Of a DNA stretch of 64,000 bases, positions 1-7,593 are shown in pieces; the stretch's first letter is position 1, and each line of letters begins with the position of its first letter. Below the pieces are notes generated by a model. That model worked only from the letters and a program-made list of their open reading frames with translations. It was not told where the DNA came from and did no database searches. The stretch lies in contig OX638330.1 in NCBI GenBank assembly GCA_951812725.1, forward strand, positions 3,348,001 through 3,412,000, given 5' to 3'. The translations under genes were made by a program, and so were the position numbers. Source of the DNA: an uncultured Caldilineaceae bacterium (GTDB lineage Bacteria > Chloroflexota > Anaerolineae > Caldilineales > Caldilineaceae).

Positions 1-1
1 T

Positions 2-88
2 CAGATTCGAGGCGCACTTGGGCGATTACAGGAGGATACGCCGCCTGCAGAGGAAGGTGAGGATTCGGACCCGAAGGCGGAGGAGTAA
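2..88 (+). CDS. C-terminal end of an unidentified protein (cut by window edge)
   Basis: An open frame enters from the left edge and stops with TAA at 86-88. The 28 visible residues run from a QIRGALGRLQ segment into a strongly acidic, Pro-containing tail (EEGEDSDPKAEE). Codon choice looks like the neighbouring genes and the tail style resembles the Glu-rich tail of the S1-like protein that follows. Too little is present to name a family. The opposing frame across this stretch is probably a shadow. Confidence 0.45.
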   Translation, partial: QIRGALGRLQEDTPPAEEGEDSDPKAEE

Positions 89-239
89 GCAGGTCTTACG
101 GGCATTGTTTTTGTAACCAGAGTGGGATCGTTGCTTGCGCTTCCTGGTAGCTGGCTGACGGATTCGAATTGTGAGGATGTCACATTCCTGGGTTTTCCAA
201 GGCGATAGATGTATGTCAGGAATAGATAACACTTGTTTG

Positions 240-530
240 GTAACTACTTAGCCATATACAGTACCTGTCTTGACCAGCCCTTTATCGCTGCCGCCATTCA
301 GGCAATCTGATTGCGTATTCGGTTGGCGGCGGCCAGGTTGGTGGAGCGTCACTGCTGGATTGAGCGGACACGGTCGGTGAGGCATGTTTTTGGAGGGGGG
401 CGTTGCGGGGGCGCAGCCCCTGCACAAGGGAGGGCCGAAAGCCCGACCGCCCATATCTAAGTAGAGAGTTGAGAGAGCACCTTCGTTCGCCCTGTTCAGG
501 ATCGCGAATTAGTTGTGGCGGCGCAGTTTC
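240..530. mobile_element. MITE-like repeat copy 1 (R1)
   Basis: First of six related intergenic repeats. It starts with GTAACTACTTAG, passes through the conserved GCCATATACAGTACCTGTC block and the GC-rich hairpin core around 397-452, and ends in a degraded right terminus near 530 that aligns with GTGGCTGAGTAGTTAC of the better copies. No matching 8-bp target duplication is visible at these ends, so this looks like an old copy. It fills most of the gap between the truncated first gene and the S1 promoter. Confidence 0.75.
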
Positions 531-637
531 CATAATTGTTCTTTTCCACGCAAGAATCTGGACAAGCAACTGCTCATACCCTGAATTCTCTCCTAATTTC
601 TACGGTTTTTGAGGCACCCTGTGTATTTTTCTTGTGT

Positions 638-666
638 TTGACTGCTCTGTAACTGGTTGTTATAAT
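638..666 (+). promoter_or_regulatory. Sigma-70-type promoter of the S1-like gene
   Basis: TTGACT (638-643), a 17-bp spacer and a consensus TATAAT (661-666). Transcription should begin near 673, giving a leader of about 110 nt before the ATG at 784. This is the strongest promoter match seen in the window and fits a highly expressed translation gene. Confidence 0.85.
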
Positions 667-783
667 GTAGGGACGCAAGTAGTCTGCACAGGGCGGTTAT
701 TGCGGCCTGCATTTTTTTGGGCTGCATCGTTGGCATACCCGCCGCCTTGCGAAAAACTGCGCAATCCATAGGTGGACAATTCG

Positions 784-2478
784 ATGATGTCAGAGTCAGA
801 GCAATCAGGCAACGTGGCCGAGAACACCGACGGTGAGCAATCCAGTATTGAGCGACTGATTGAAGAGCCGCGAAGCGAGACGCAATTGAGTGAAGAGCCC
901 CAGAGCGAAGCGCAAACGAGCGAAGAGCCCCAGAACGAAGCGCAATTGAGCGAAGAGCCCCAGCGCGAAGCGCAAACGAGCGAAGAGCCCCAGAGCGAAG
1001 CGCAATTGAGCGAAGAACCGGAGAGCGAAGCGCAACTGAGTGAAGCGCAGCAGGCCGATGAAATGCTCTTCGAACAATACCTCGCAGAAGAGGAGGATCT
1101 GAGTTTGCCGGAACGCGGCGACCTTCGTGAGGGTATTGTGGTGGAGGTGCGCTCGAATGAGTTGTTGGTAAACATTGGCGCCAAGCGAGACGGGATCGTG
1201 CCCCAGTCCGATCTGAATCGACTTGAGGATGATTATGCGGGCACGTTGCGAGAGGGCGAGACGGTTCCAGTCGTGGTGAGCAAGCTCACGACGAATGAAG
1301 GCATGCTGGTATTGAGCATCGCCGACGCCTTACAGAAGAAGGACTGGCTCGTTGCTGAGAAGATGTTAGAGAGCGGTGAGATCACGGTCCGGAAGGTTGT
1401 TGGCTATAACAAGGGTGGTCTTTTGGCCGATTTTGACCACTTGCGGGGTTTTATACCGGCTTCACATATTGTAGGGCTGCCGCGTAATATGAACGAGGAG
1501 CAGCGCAATGAACGGTTGCAACAGATTGTGGGTCAGGACTTGCCGGTCAAGGTAATCGAAGTGGAGCGGCAGCGGCGCCGACTTGTACTCTCCTATCGCC
1601 TGGCTGAGCGAGAGTACCGCGCGGGGCGCAAAGCGCAGTTGTTCGATGAGTTGACAGTGGGCGCGGTGGTAGATGGTGAAGTGCGCAGCTTGCGCCCGTT
1701 TGGAGCATTTGTCGATATCGGCGGCGCGGACGGGCTGCTGCACGTCAGCGAGATTGGGTGGACGCCGGTCAGTCACCCGCGCGATGTCTTGAAGGTGGGG
1801 GAGCAGATTCAGGTCGAGGTACTACGCCTGGATCCGGAGCGTAGCCGCATCGCGCTTAGCCGCAAACGGCTATTGTCGAATCCCTGGGAAAGCATTGAAG
1901 AGCGATATAAGGTCAATGACACGATTCTGGTCACGGTTACAAGAGTGATTGATTTTGGCGCATTCGCTCAACTTGAACCGGGTATCGAGGGACTGATCCA
2001 CATCAGTGAGTTAGCCGATATTACCGTAGCCGAGCCGCTGAAAATGGTCAGCAGCGGCGATCGTATTCCCGTAAAGATCCTGCGAATCCATCCGGACCGG
2101 CAGCGAATTGGTTTGAGCCGAAGGCAGGCTGACGAAATTGTCGGGCAGGCGCTGCTGGAGACGGAGGCAGATAAGCTAGAGAGTAACGCGGCAGAGGAGC
2201 AGGAAGAGCCGGCAAGTGAGCCTGAGGCGTCGGTTGCTGAGGATGCTGCGGCCGCTTCGAGTGAGCCGGAGGCGTCCGCGGCTGCGGCTGAAGAGCCGGC
2301 GAGTGAGCCGGAGGCATCGGTAGGAGAGCCAGAGGCGCCTGCACCCGCAGAAGGGATGGCCGGGGAAGCGGAGGTCGAAGGCGCGGTTGCAGATTCTGCC
2401 GAAGTCGCTGGGGAAGGGACCGCTGAGGAAGAGGCATCAGAGGAAGCTGTGCAGGACGGGACTGAGGAAAGTTCCTGA
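784..2478 (+). CDS. rpsA: S1 RNA-binding domain protein, ribosomal protein S1-like
   Basis: Predicted to bind mRNA at the ribosome through four S1 (OB-fold) domains, at about residues 114-180, 200-272, 292-362 and 378-448. The last two carry the classic signatures VRSLRPFGAFVDIGGADGLL and RVIDFGAFAQLEPGIEGLI. An acidic decapeptide repeat precedes the domains and a long Glu/Ala/Pro-rich tail (repeated ASEPEAS) follows, so both ends are probably disordered. The start is ATG 784, chosen because AGGTGG (770-775) lies 8 bases upstream; an in-frame GTG at 772 overlaps that site and is less likely. E. coli S1 has six S1 domains; four is common in other phyla. It has its own promoter and is followed by bS21 and IF-1, supporting a translation role. 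Confidence 0.88.
   Translation: MMSESEQSGNVAENTDGEQSSIERLIEEPRSETQLSEEPQSEAQTSEEPQNEAQLSEEPQREAQTSEEPQSEAQLSEEPESEAQLSEAQQADEMLFEQYLAEEEDLSLPERGDLREGIVVEVRSNELLVNIGAKRDGIVPQSDLNRLEDDYAGTLREGETVPVVVSKLTTNEGMLVLSIADALQKKDWLVAEKMLESGEITVRKVVGYNKGGLLADFDHLRGFIPASHIVGLPRNMNEEQRNERLQQIVGQDLPVKVIEVERQRRRLVLSYRLAEREYRAGRKAQLFDELTVGAVVDGEVRSLRPFGAFVDIGGADGLLHVSEIGWTPVSHPRDVLKVGEQIQVEVLRLDPERSRIALSRKRLLSNPWESIEERYKVNDTILVTVTRVIDFGAFAQLEPGIEGLIHISELADITVAEPLKMVSSGDRIPVKILRIHPDRQRIGLSRRQADEIVGQALLETEADKLESNAAEEQEEPASEPEASVAEDAAAASSEPEASAAAAEEPASEPEASVGEPEAPAPAEGMAGEAEVEGAVADSAEVAGEGTAEEEASEEAVQDGTEESS
862..1041 (+). repeat. Six in-frame 30-bp tandem repeats inside the S1-like gene
   Basis: Six consecutive 30-base units encode the decapeptide EEPxSExQxS with few changes (EEPQSEAQTS, EEPQNEAQLS and similar). 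Most differences between units are single bases, pointing to recent expansion by slippage or unequal exchange. They encode a purely acidic/polar N-terminal extension and are not spaced like a CRISPR array. Confidence 0.9.
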
Positions 2479-2523
2479 AGGCTGCATCCCTGAATTGGGC
2501 TAGAAGTGGTCATATACAGGCAT

Positions 2524-2553
2524 TTGCACTCTTTGCCTCTGGTCGTTTATACT
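2524..2553 (+). promoter_or_regulatory. Promoter for bS21-IF-1
   Basis: TTGCAC (2524-2529), an 18-bp spacer and TATACT (2548-2553) lie between the S1-like gene and bS21. The predicted start point, near 2560, coincides with the left arm of the hairpin at 2559-2597. Confidence 0.6.
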
Positions 2554-2558
2554 TGAGC

Positions 2559-2603
2559 AGCCTGCCAGTCTCTTGAAGCAGCATGGGCTGGCAGGCTTGT
2601 TTT
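2559..2603 (+). promoter_or_regulatory. Leader hairpin with T-rich tail before bS21
   Basis: AGCCTGCCAG (2559-2568) pairs perfectly with CTGGCAGGCT (2588-2597) across a 19-base loop and is followed by TGTTTTG. It could terminate the S1-like transcript, act as an attenuator or protein-binding leader for the bS21 mRNA, or protect its 5' end. Its position right after the predicted -10 box favours a leader role, but the sequence alone cannot decide. Confidence 0.55.
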
Positions 2604-2631
2604 GTCCATTTGCACAAGCTTCCAGAAGGGG

Positions 2632-2835
2632 GTGAGTTCGATTAGCGTTGAATTAAGGCCTGGAGAATCTCAGGAAAGCCTGATGCGCCGGTTCCGAAAG
2701 TCGGTAGCCGAGGCGCGCATCCTGCCGATTGTGCGGCAGAAGCGCTGGTTTACGTCCAAGAGCGAAGTGCGCCGCATAAACAAACAGAAGGCGATCCGGA
2801 AGGCACGAAGAAATGCGGCCCGTTCGTTCCGATAG
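2632..2835 (+). CDS. rpsU: 30S ribosomal protein bS21
   Basis: Small basic ribosomal protein of the 30S platform, involved in initiation. The family signature VELRPGESQESLMRRFRK is near the N-terminus, followed by a KRWFTSKSEVRR stretch and an Arg/Lys-rich C-terminus. The frame can be opened at TTG 2602, but alignment to the family begins only after it. GTG 2632, preceded by AGAAGG, gives 67 residues, close to the usual length; its Shine-Dalgarno spacing is short (2 bases), so the start is not certain. It probably shares a transcript with IF-1 59 bases downstream. Confidence 0.9.
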   Translation: MSSISVELRPGESQESLMRRFRKSVAEARILPIVRQKRWFTSKSEVRRINKQKAIRKARRNAARSFR

Positions 2836-2894
2836 CCCAATCTACACACACCAGGTAGCATAAATGCCGGCAAAGCGCCCATTGATGGAGATTT

Positions 2895-3110
2895 ATGGCT
2901 GAGGAAATACTCACACTGGAAGGCAAAGTCGTCGAAGCCCTGCCGAATGCTCAGTTTCGGGTGGAATTGGAGAACGGACACGTTGTTCTGGCCTATCTAT
3001 CCGGCAAGATGCGCAGAAACTACATTCGGGTGTTTCTCGGCGACAAGGTGAGAGTCGATATGAGTCCATACGATTTGACACGCGGACGCATAACGTATCG
3101 GCGAAAGTAG
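2895..3110 (+). CDS. infA: Translation initiation factor IF-1
   Basis: A 71-residue single OB-fold protein that binds the A site of the 30S subunit during initiation. The whole IF-1 pattern is present: [33 protein letters not shown], and the ending [17 protein letters not shown] lies just before the ATG. Length is normal. The genes before it (S1-like, bS21) are also translation genes, and a strong terminator follows at 3231-3264. Confidence 0.97.
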   Translation: MAEEILTLEGKVVEALPNAQFRVELENGHVVLAYLSGKMRRNYIRVFLGDKVRVDMSPYDLTRGRITYRRK

Positions 3111-3230
3111 GGAGTTGAATGGCCGGGGCAGCCCGGCTGTGCGCGTCGCAAGGGGCGCGGCAGGCGATCCTGAATGCGGGGGCGTCGGCACTTCCTGCGA
3201 GAAATTGATTACAGTTGAAAATGAAACGAG

Positions 3231-3264
3231 CCGGGAATGTGCCCATTCCCGGTTTTTGTTTTTT
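3231..3264 (+). terminator. Intrinsic terminator after infA
   Basis: CCGGGAATG (3231-3239) and CATTCCCGG (3244-3252) form a perfect 9-bp stem with a 4-base loop, followed by TTTTTGTTTTTTC. It ends the S1/bS21/IF-1 region and lies just before the end of the convergent Nudix gene. Confidence 0.9.
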
Positions 3265-3275
3265 CTTGGCGCGGG

Positions 3276-3737
3276 TCAGGAGCGGGGAAGGTTTGCAAGT
3301 GCGGTGACGGCGTCCTCGACAAAGAGTCGCTCGGCTTCAAAGGTCAACCGTTCGCCGGCGGTTGGAAGCGGCGCCCACAGGACCTGAAACTGCTTAGCGT
3401 CTTTGGGGGGGCGGGCGGTCTGACGTGCAGACAGCAGCTGCATGAGAAAGTATCGTTCTTCGCGGATATAGTGGGCGCGCTTGTAGTCGAATTCGACGGT
3501 GCGCCAGCCCAGGTCTGCCAAAATGCGCAGGTCGCAGAAGCCTGTTTCTTCGCAGGTTTCGCGCAGCGCCGCTTCTTCAGCGTTCTCGCCGGGGTCTATA
3601 TGCCCTTTGGGCAGCCGCACTTCAGCGCGGCTGGGCCGGTCTAGGAGAAGGAGGTGGGTTTCTCCAGCTGGTAAATGGGACAGGATGTTTCTTTGGGTCA
3701 CGATGCCACCGGCGGAGCGGTATCGAATCGTCTTCAC
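3276..3737 (-). CDS. Nudix hydrolase
   Basis: Predicted to hydrolyse a nucleoside diphosphate linked to another group; substrate unknown. The Nudix box is complete: GHIDPGENAEEAALRETCEE followed by TGF, with the Gly, the REx2EE core and the metal-binding glutamates. The 153-residue length is usual for a single-domain Nudix protein. The GTG start at 3737 has AGGAG about 7 bases upstream. It is divergent from rsmG, with only 28 bases between start codons, so the two promoters must overlap. Confidence 0.93.
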   Translation of the reverse strand: MKTIRYRSAGGIVTQRNILSHLPAGETHLLLLDRPSRAEVRLPKGHIDPGENAEEAALRETCEETGFCDLRILADLGWRTVEFDYKRAHYIREERYFLMQLLSARQTARPPKDAKQFQVLWAPLPTAGERLTFEAERLFVEDAVTALANLPRS

Positions 3738-3753
3738 TGGTCAACTCCTGTGC

Positions 3754-3759
3754 TACAAT
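3754..3759 (+). promoter_or_regulatory. -10 box of rsmG, predicting a leaderless mRNA
   Basis: TACAAT at 3754-3759 lies 6 bases before the rsmG ATG at 3766, so transcription would begin at or very near the A of the start codon. A weak TTCACT (3733-3738) could be the -35 box with a short 15-base spacer. No Shine-Dalgarno sequence is visible before the ATG, in keeping with leaderless translation. Confidence 0.5.
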
Positions 3760-3765
3760 GGTCTC

Positions 3766-4497
3766 ATGCAGACTCTAATTTCGGGGGCAAACTCTATAGG
3801 TATCCCTCTTGCCAGCGAACAGATTGAGCAGTTTCGGGTCTTTGCGGCGCTGCTGGCAGAGTGGAACCAGAAGATGAATCTGACGGCGATCACGAAGAGT
3901 GAAGACGTGCAGAAGAAGCATTTTCTGGACTGTCTGGCCGGTCTGCCGCTTGTGGCAGAGGAGATCGGGTCATCATTGCCACCGAACAAGACTTTGGCTT
4001 GCGTTGATATTGGAACGGGCGCGGGTTTCCCTGGTATACCTCTCAAGATTGCATGGCCCAATCTGAAGCTGACGCTTGTGGATGGCACGGCCAAGAAGAT
4101 ACGCTTTCTGGACGAGGTTGTGGCCACTTTGGAGCTCGAGAATGTCACTCTGGTTCAGGGGAGAGCAGAAGAATTGGGCCGTCATCGTCGTTTCCGCGGC
4201 CAGTTCGATCTGGTGACGGCCAGAGCGGTGGCCCGGCTCAATACATTGACTGAGTATGTATTGCCGTTTGTGCGCCAGAGCGGATTGGCGGTCATATATA
4301 AGGGCCCGAACGCGGCTGAAGAGTTCATGGAAGCGCGCAACGCGATAGAAATGCTGGGCGGCGAAACGGTGCGGTTCTCGCCGGTGGGCGTGCCGACACT
4401 GGATGAAGAGCGACGTGTTCTGCTGATAAGAAAGACGCGCAAGACGCCAAAGCATTACCCCAGGCAGCAAGGATTACCTCGCAAAGAGCCACTCTGA
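3766..4497 (+). CDS. rsmG: 16S rRNA (guanine-N7) methyltransferase RsmG
   Basis: Methylates the conserved guanine in the 530 loop of 16S rRNA using S-adenosylmethionine. The SAM-binding motif VDIGTGAGFPGIPLKIAWP lies near residues 76-94, preceded by the family N-terminal pattern FAALLAEWNQKMNLTAIT and followed by KKIRFLDEV and GRAEELG. The 243-residue length is normal. The frame extends upstream to 3499, but that extension overlaps the Nudix gene in antisense and lacks family similarity; ATG 3766 is the natural start. Confidence 0.95.
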   Translation: MQTLISGANSIGIPLASEQIEQFRVFAALLAEWNQKMNLTAITKSEDVQKKHFLDCLAGLPLVAEEIGSSLPPNKTLACVDIGTGAGFPGIPLKIAWPNLKLTLVDGTAKKIRFLDEVVATLELENVTLVQGRAEELGRHRRFRGQFDLVTARAVARLNTLTEYVLPFVRQSGLAVIYKGPNAAEEFMEARNAIEMLGGETVRFSPVGVPTLDEERRVLLIRKTRKTPKHYPRQQGLPRKEPL

Positions 4498-4568
4498 CGG
4501 CGGGCAACCGTTCCGAAATACGCATGCGCGATTTGGGAGCGGCGGTGTGCTTCTGCACTCCACGTTTG

Positions 4569-5327
4569 TCAACGCAGATAGTAGGTCATATGCTGGAAGT
4601 GAACAACCGGATCGATGTATTCGACGCGGACGTGCGAGGGGACCGCCAGGGTGATGGGTGCGTAGCACAGTATGCTATTCAGCCCTGTGTCGATAAGCTG
4701 ACTGGCGACGCGCTGGGCGGCGTGCGCAGGGACAGCCATCACGGCAATCTGCACGTCTGACCCTTTGACAAGCTGGCTGAGATCGGCGAAATCCTCGATA
4801 AGCAGTCCGTGTCCGATAGGCTGCCCGATTTTTTGCGGGTCCTCATCGAGGACGGATACGATGCGAAAGCCGCTCGATTCAAACTCCTGATAGTTGGCGA
4901 TGGCTGTGCCGAGGGAGCCGGCGCCTACCAGGACAACGGGCCAGATCCTGTCGACGTTGAGGATCTTCTGAAGTTGCCGGCACAAGAAATCGATGTTGTA
5001 TCCTGTACCTTGCTTGCCAAATTCACCGAAGTGGCTGAGGTCTTTGCGAATTTGGGCTGAGCTGATGCCCAGGTGCTCCCCCAATTCCTGGCTTGAGGTG
5101 ACATCCCGTCCGTCATCCGCCAACAGGCGCAAGGTGCGCAGATAGACCGGCAGTCGTCCGATAACGATGTCGGGGATTGAAGGCTTCCCCGGCGCTTTTT
5201 CGTCCTTCACCGTTACGTTTTCGCTTTCCTCAGTTGTGGCCGAATTGACACTTTTTGCGGGAAACTGTTTGAGACAGCAGGTAAGACAGTTGCGTGGAAA
5301 CTTGGGTCGCGTTCCCAAATGTTCCAA
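4569..5327 (-). CDS. rex: Redox-sensing transcriptional repressor Rex
   Basis: Senses the NADH/NAD+ ratio and represses respiratory and fermentation genes when NAD+ is high. The N-terminal winged helix begins at [19 protein letters not shown] and includes [18 protein letters not shown]. The Rossmann domain follows, with [13 protein letters not shown] and [12 protein letters not shown]. The start is uncertain: the longest frame opens with TTG 5327, while GTG 5210 gives 214 residues, nearer the family norm. The extra 39 residues contain three cysteines and align with nothing recognised. A Rex-type operator and promoter lie at 5334-5357, so autoregulation is likely. Confidence 0.95.
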   Translation of the reverse strand: MEHLGTRPKFPRNCLTCCLKQFPAKSVNSATTEESENVTVKDEKAPGKPSIPDIVIGRLPVYLRTLRLLADDGRDVTSSQELGEHLGISSAQIRKDLSHFGEFGKQGTGYNIDFLCRQLQKILNVDRIWPVVLVGAGSLGTAIANYQEFESSGFRIVSVLDEDPQKIGQPIGHGLLIEDFADLSQLVKGSDVQIAVMAVPAHAAQRVASQLIDTGLNSILCYAPITLAVPSHVRVEYIDPVVHFQHMTYYLR

Positions 5328-5333
5328 TTTGGG

Positions 5334-5357
5334 TTGCGAAACCGTTCACTAACGATA
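5334..5357 (-). promoter_or_regulatory. Candidate Rex operator overlapping the rex promoter
   Basis: TTGCGAAACCGTTCACTA (5334-5351) matches the published Rex pattern TTGTGAA-N4-TTCACAA at 12 of 14 fixed positions. On the minus strand a -10-like TATCGT (5357-5352) is 17 bases from TTGCTC, so the operator covers the predicted start point. This arrangement suits repression of rex by its own product. Confidence 0.65.
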
Positions 5358-5420
5358 GCACAGTCTGCTCTGGAGAGCAATCTGAGGGCAGTTTTTGGTT
5401 TTGAGTTTTCAGTTTTTTGG

Positions 5421-5713
5421 GTAACGACTAAGCCACATACAGTGCCTGCCTTGACCAGCCCCTTATCCCTGCCGCCATTCAGGCTATCTGATTGCGTATT
5501 CGGTTGGAGGCAGCCGCGTTGCTGGAGCGGCACTGCTGGAATGAGCACACACGGTCGGTGAGCGATGGTTTTGTAGGGGGGCGTTGCGGGGGCGCAGCCC
5601 CTGCACAAGGGAGGGCCGAAGGCCCGACCGCCCAAATGAAAACCATGAGGAGAGAGTAAACACCTTGACAGGCCTCATTCAGGTTCGCAAATCAGTTGTG
5701 GCTGAGAAGATAC
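5421..5713. mobile_element. MITE-like repeat copy 2 (R2)
   Basis: Runs from GTAACGACTAAG (5421) to GCTGAGAAGATAC (5713), with the GCCACATACAGTGCCTGCC block and the hairpin core near 5577-5632. GTTTTCAG occurs right after the right end (5714-5721) and again at 5405-5412, eight bases before the left end; in this T-rich setting that is ambiguous. It sits just upstream of the rex promoter and may separate rex from the SDR gene. Confidence 0.8.
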
Positions 5714-5830
5714 GTTTTCAGTTTCTAGTAAGGGCTCTTTTATGAGCAGTTGACTGAACCGAAATCATTGGGGTTTGGGGATAGGCGGGATTTGGGGGTG
5801 AAGTTGGCGCGGGGCGGGGCCGAGTCTCGC

Positions 5831-6607
5831 TCACATGCGCATCGTTTCGGTGTGACCGTCGACGGCAAGGGCCTGGCCCGAGATACGGGCGCCGTTGTCG
5901 GAACAGAGAAAGAGGACGGTTTCGGCGATATCGTCGGCAGCTATCAGTGTGCGCAGAGAGCTTTTCTGGCGAAACGCGGCCCGGATTTCCTCTGTGCTGA
6001 CGCCGCGCGCAGCGGCTTTGGCGGTGAATACGCCGTCGATGCGCGACCCTTCGACGGAACCGGGACAGACGGCATTAACTCGGATGCCGGAGGGTCCCAG
6101 TTCCATAGCCAGGGTCTTGGTCAGCCCGATCAGGGCCCACTTGGAGGCGGCGTAAGGTGTGCGGAGAGGGTAGCCATGCAGGCCGGCGGTGGAGGCGATG
6201 TTGACAATCGAGCCGCCGCCGCTCGCTTTGAGCATGGGAATGGCCAGGCGGGCGCAGTAGAATGCACCGTTCAGATTCACTTCTATTGTGCGCTGCCAGT
6301 CTTCAGGGGCGATGTTTTCGGCGTTTGCTGTTGGGCCTGAGATGCCGGCGTTGTTCACCAGCACATCCAGCCCGCCAAGTTCATTTGCGATCGCCTGAAA
6401 TACGGCTTCCATCTGCGACGGGTCGGCTACGTCGGCGGGGGTGCCTGAAAGGCGGGCTGCGGAACCCGGTAATTGGGCCAGCGCGGCATCATCTACGTCG
6501 CAAACATGCACGCGGGCGCCAGCCTGTATGAAGCGATCGGCTATGACACGCCCAATTCCTGCGGCCGCGGCGGAAATAAAGACCCGCTTGCCAGCGATTC
6601 CATCCAT
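5831..6607 (-). CDS. SDR-family NAD(P)-dependent oxidoreductase
   Basis: A classical short-chain dehydrogenase of 258 residues. The dinucleotide motif near residues 12-19 is SAAAAGIG instead of the usual TGxxxGIG. NNAG is intact, and the catalytic set is Ser in NIASTAG, then Tyr and Lys in YAASK. The acidic residue in HVCDVDD after strand two suggests NAD preference. GAGGA lies 8 bases before the ATG. The neighbouring dioxygenase on the same strand hints at catabolism of a hydroxylated compound, but the substrate cannot be read. Confidence 0.93.
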   Translation of the reverse strand: MDGIAGKRVFISAAAAGIGRVIADRFIQAGARVHVCDVDDAALAQLPGSAARLSGTPADVADPSQMEAVFQAIANELGGLDVLVNNAGISGPTANAENIAPEDWQRTIEVNLNGAFYCARLAIPMLKASGGGSIVNIASTAGLHGYPLRTPYAASKWALIGLTKTLAMELGPSGIRVNAVCPGSVEGSRIDGVFTAKAAARGVSTEEIRAAFRQKSSLRTLIAADDIAETVLFLCSDNGARISGQALAVDGHTETMRM

Positions 6608-6673
6608 TTTCAGGTCCTCATTTCCTGGACTTTTATGTCAAGGACGGTTTCTTGCTGCGCCGGCCGCCCGCGG

Positions 6674-7474
6674 TTACCCGTAGGCCCCGTGCGGCAGGAA
6701 TCCGAGAAGGCGCCGCAGCCTGTCGTCTGCACCGGCAAAGACGTGCTCGGGCATGGTGTAATTCATGAAAGGGTAGTACTTATGGCCGATGATCCGTCGA
6801 CCATAGGTGACTTGCGTTATGTAGCGCGTGCGCTGGCTGCGATTGGGGCCGCCCCTGTGCCAGACCTGGTTGTTGAAGAGGACCACACTGCCGGCGCGAC
6901 CGAGATTATACTGGATGCGCTCTTCCCACTCTGTGCCGTCCAGTTGGCGCGGCGGGCTGGCGCCGAGGAGGTGCGAACGGGGGATGACTTCAGTGCCGCC
7001 GTGCTCGATTTCGGTGACGTCGGTGAGGTAGTAGTTGGCGGTGAAGAAGAGGGTAGGCAGTTGTACATTGGCGGGGGCTTCGCCTTCGGTGACGATGAAA
7101 TGGGGCCGATCATCCTGGTGCCAGCCGTCGAGGCCGCCGCCAGGAGGAGAAATGAAGGAGTTGTTGTGGATTACGTGGCAGTCCGGCCCGATTATGGCTT
7201 CGGCCAAGGAGATCATCGGCTCCATGTCGAAGAGGCGCAGGTTGGCGGCGCTGGTCTCGAACATGCGGTGGGCCAGGTGGGCGCGATGGCTCTTGTTGTT
7301 GAGCCCATTGGGGTTGTCGCGCAATGACTTTTCCAGGTCGGCGCGCAGTTCGGCGGTCCAGTCGAGCGGAAGCACATTGCGCAGGAAGAGGCATCCATCG
7401 CGGTTGAACTGGTCCACCCAGGCGCAGAGTTGCTCTTCGCTGACTTTCTGATCTGCAAGATAGTGCGTGTCCAT
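6674..7474 (-). CDS. Phytanoyl-CoA dioxygenase (PhyH)-family protein
   Basis: Predicted Fe(II)/2-oxoglutarate-dependent oxygenase. The metal-binding HxD is WHQDD and the distal His is in VWHRGGPN; the Arg that would hold 2-oxoglutarate is probably in RSQRTRY. The 266-residue length fits. An AGGGGAG stretch precedes the ATG. In bacteria this family acts on diverse small molecules, so the human phytanic-acid role should not be assumed. It lies 66 bases upstream of the SDR gene on the same strand and the two may form a short operon. Confidence 0.9.
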   Translation of the reverse strand: MDTHYLADQKVSEEQLCAWVDQFNRDGCLFLRNVLPLDWTAELRADLEKSLRDNPNGLNNKSHRAHLAHRMFETSAANLRLFDMEPMISLAEAIIGPDCHVIHNNSFISPPGGGLDGWHQDDRPHFIVTEGEAPANVQLPTLFFTANYYLTDVTEIEHGGTEVIPRSHLLGASPPRQLDGTEWEERIQYNLGRAGSVVLFNNQVWHRGGPNRSQRTRYITQVTYGRRIIGHKYYPFMNYTMPEHVFAGADDRLRRLLGFLPHGAYG

Positions 7475-7593
7475 TGCTTTCTTCTCCCCTTCTTTTTCAA
7501 ATTTCGGTCAATTGCGGCGTGCGGCCAACGAAGGCATTAAAGCGAGTAGCAGTCACGGTCCATCTCTTGAATTCGGAAAAAGTATTCAGGCGA

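Noticed and set aside
862-1041. Evenly spaced 30-bp repeats resembling a CRISPR array
   Set aside because: There are no spacers; the units are contiguous, in frame and encode an acidic decapeptide inside the S1-like gene.
1968-2513. Long minus-strand open frames opposite the S1-like gene tail
   Set aside because: Low-complexity Ser/Ala/Gly and Pro/Gln/Arg translations mirror the Glu/Ala/Pro codon repeats of the real gene.
3115-3387. Short plus-strand frame after infA
   Set aside because: It crosses the infA terminator and the end of the convergent Nudix gene and has no sensible protein pattern.
5213-5678. Open frames beginning near GGRAFGPPLCRG in repeat copies R1-R6
   Set aside because: They run through the repeat's palindromic core, recur in every copy in the same form, lack ribosome-binding sites and end soon after the core. 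They are products of the MITE sequence, not genes.
5405-5721. GTTTTCAG as an 8-bp target duplication for R2
   Set aside because: The left copy is separated from the element end by eight T/G-rich bases, and the T-rich context makes a chance match plausible.
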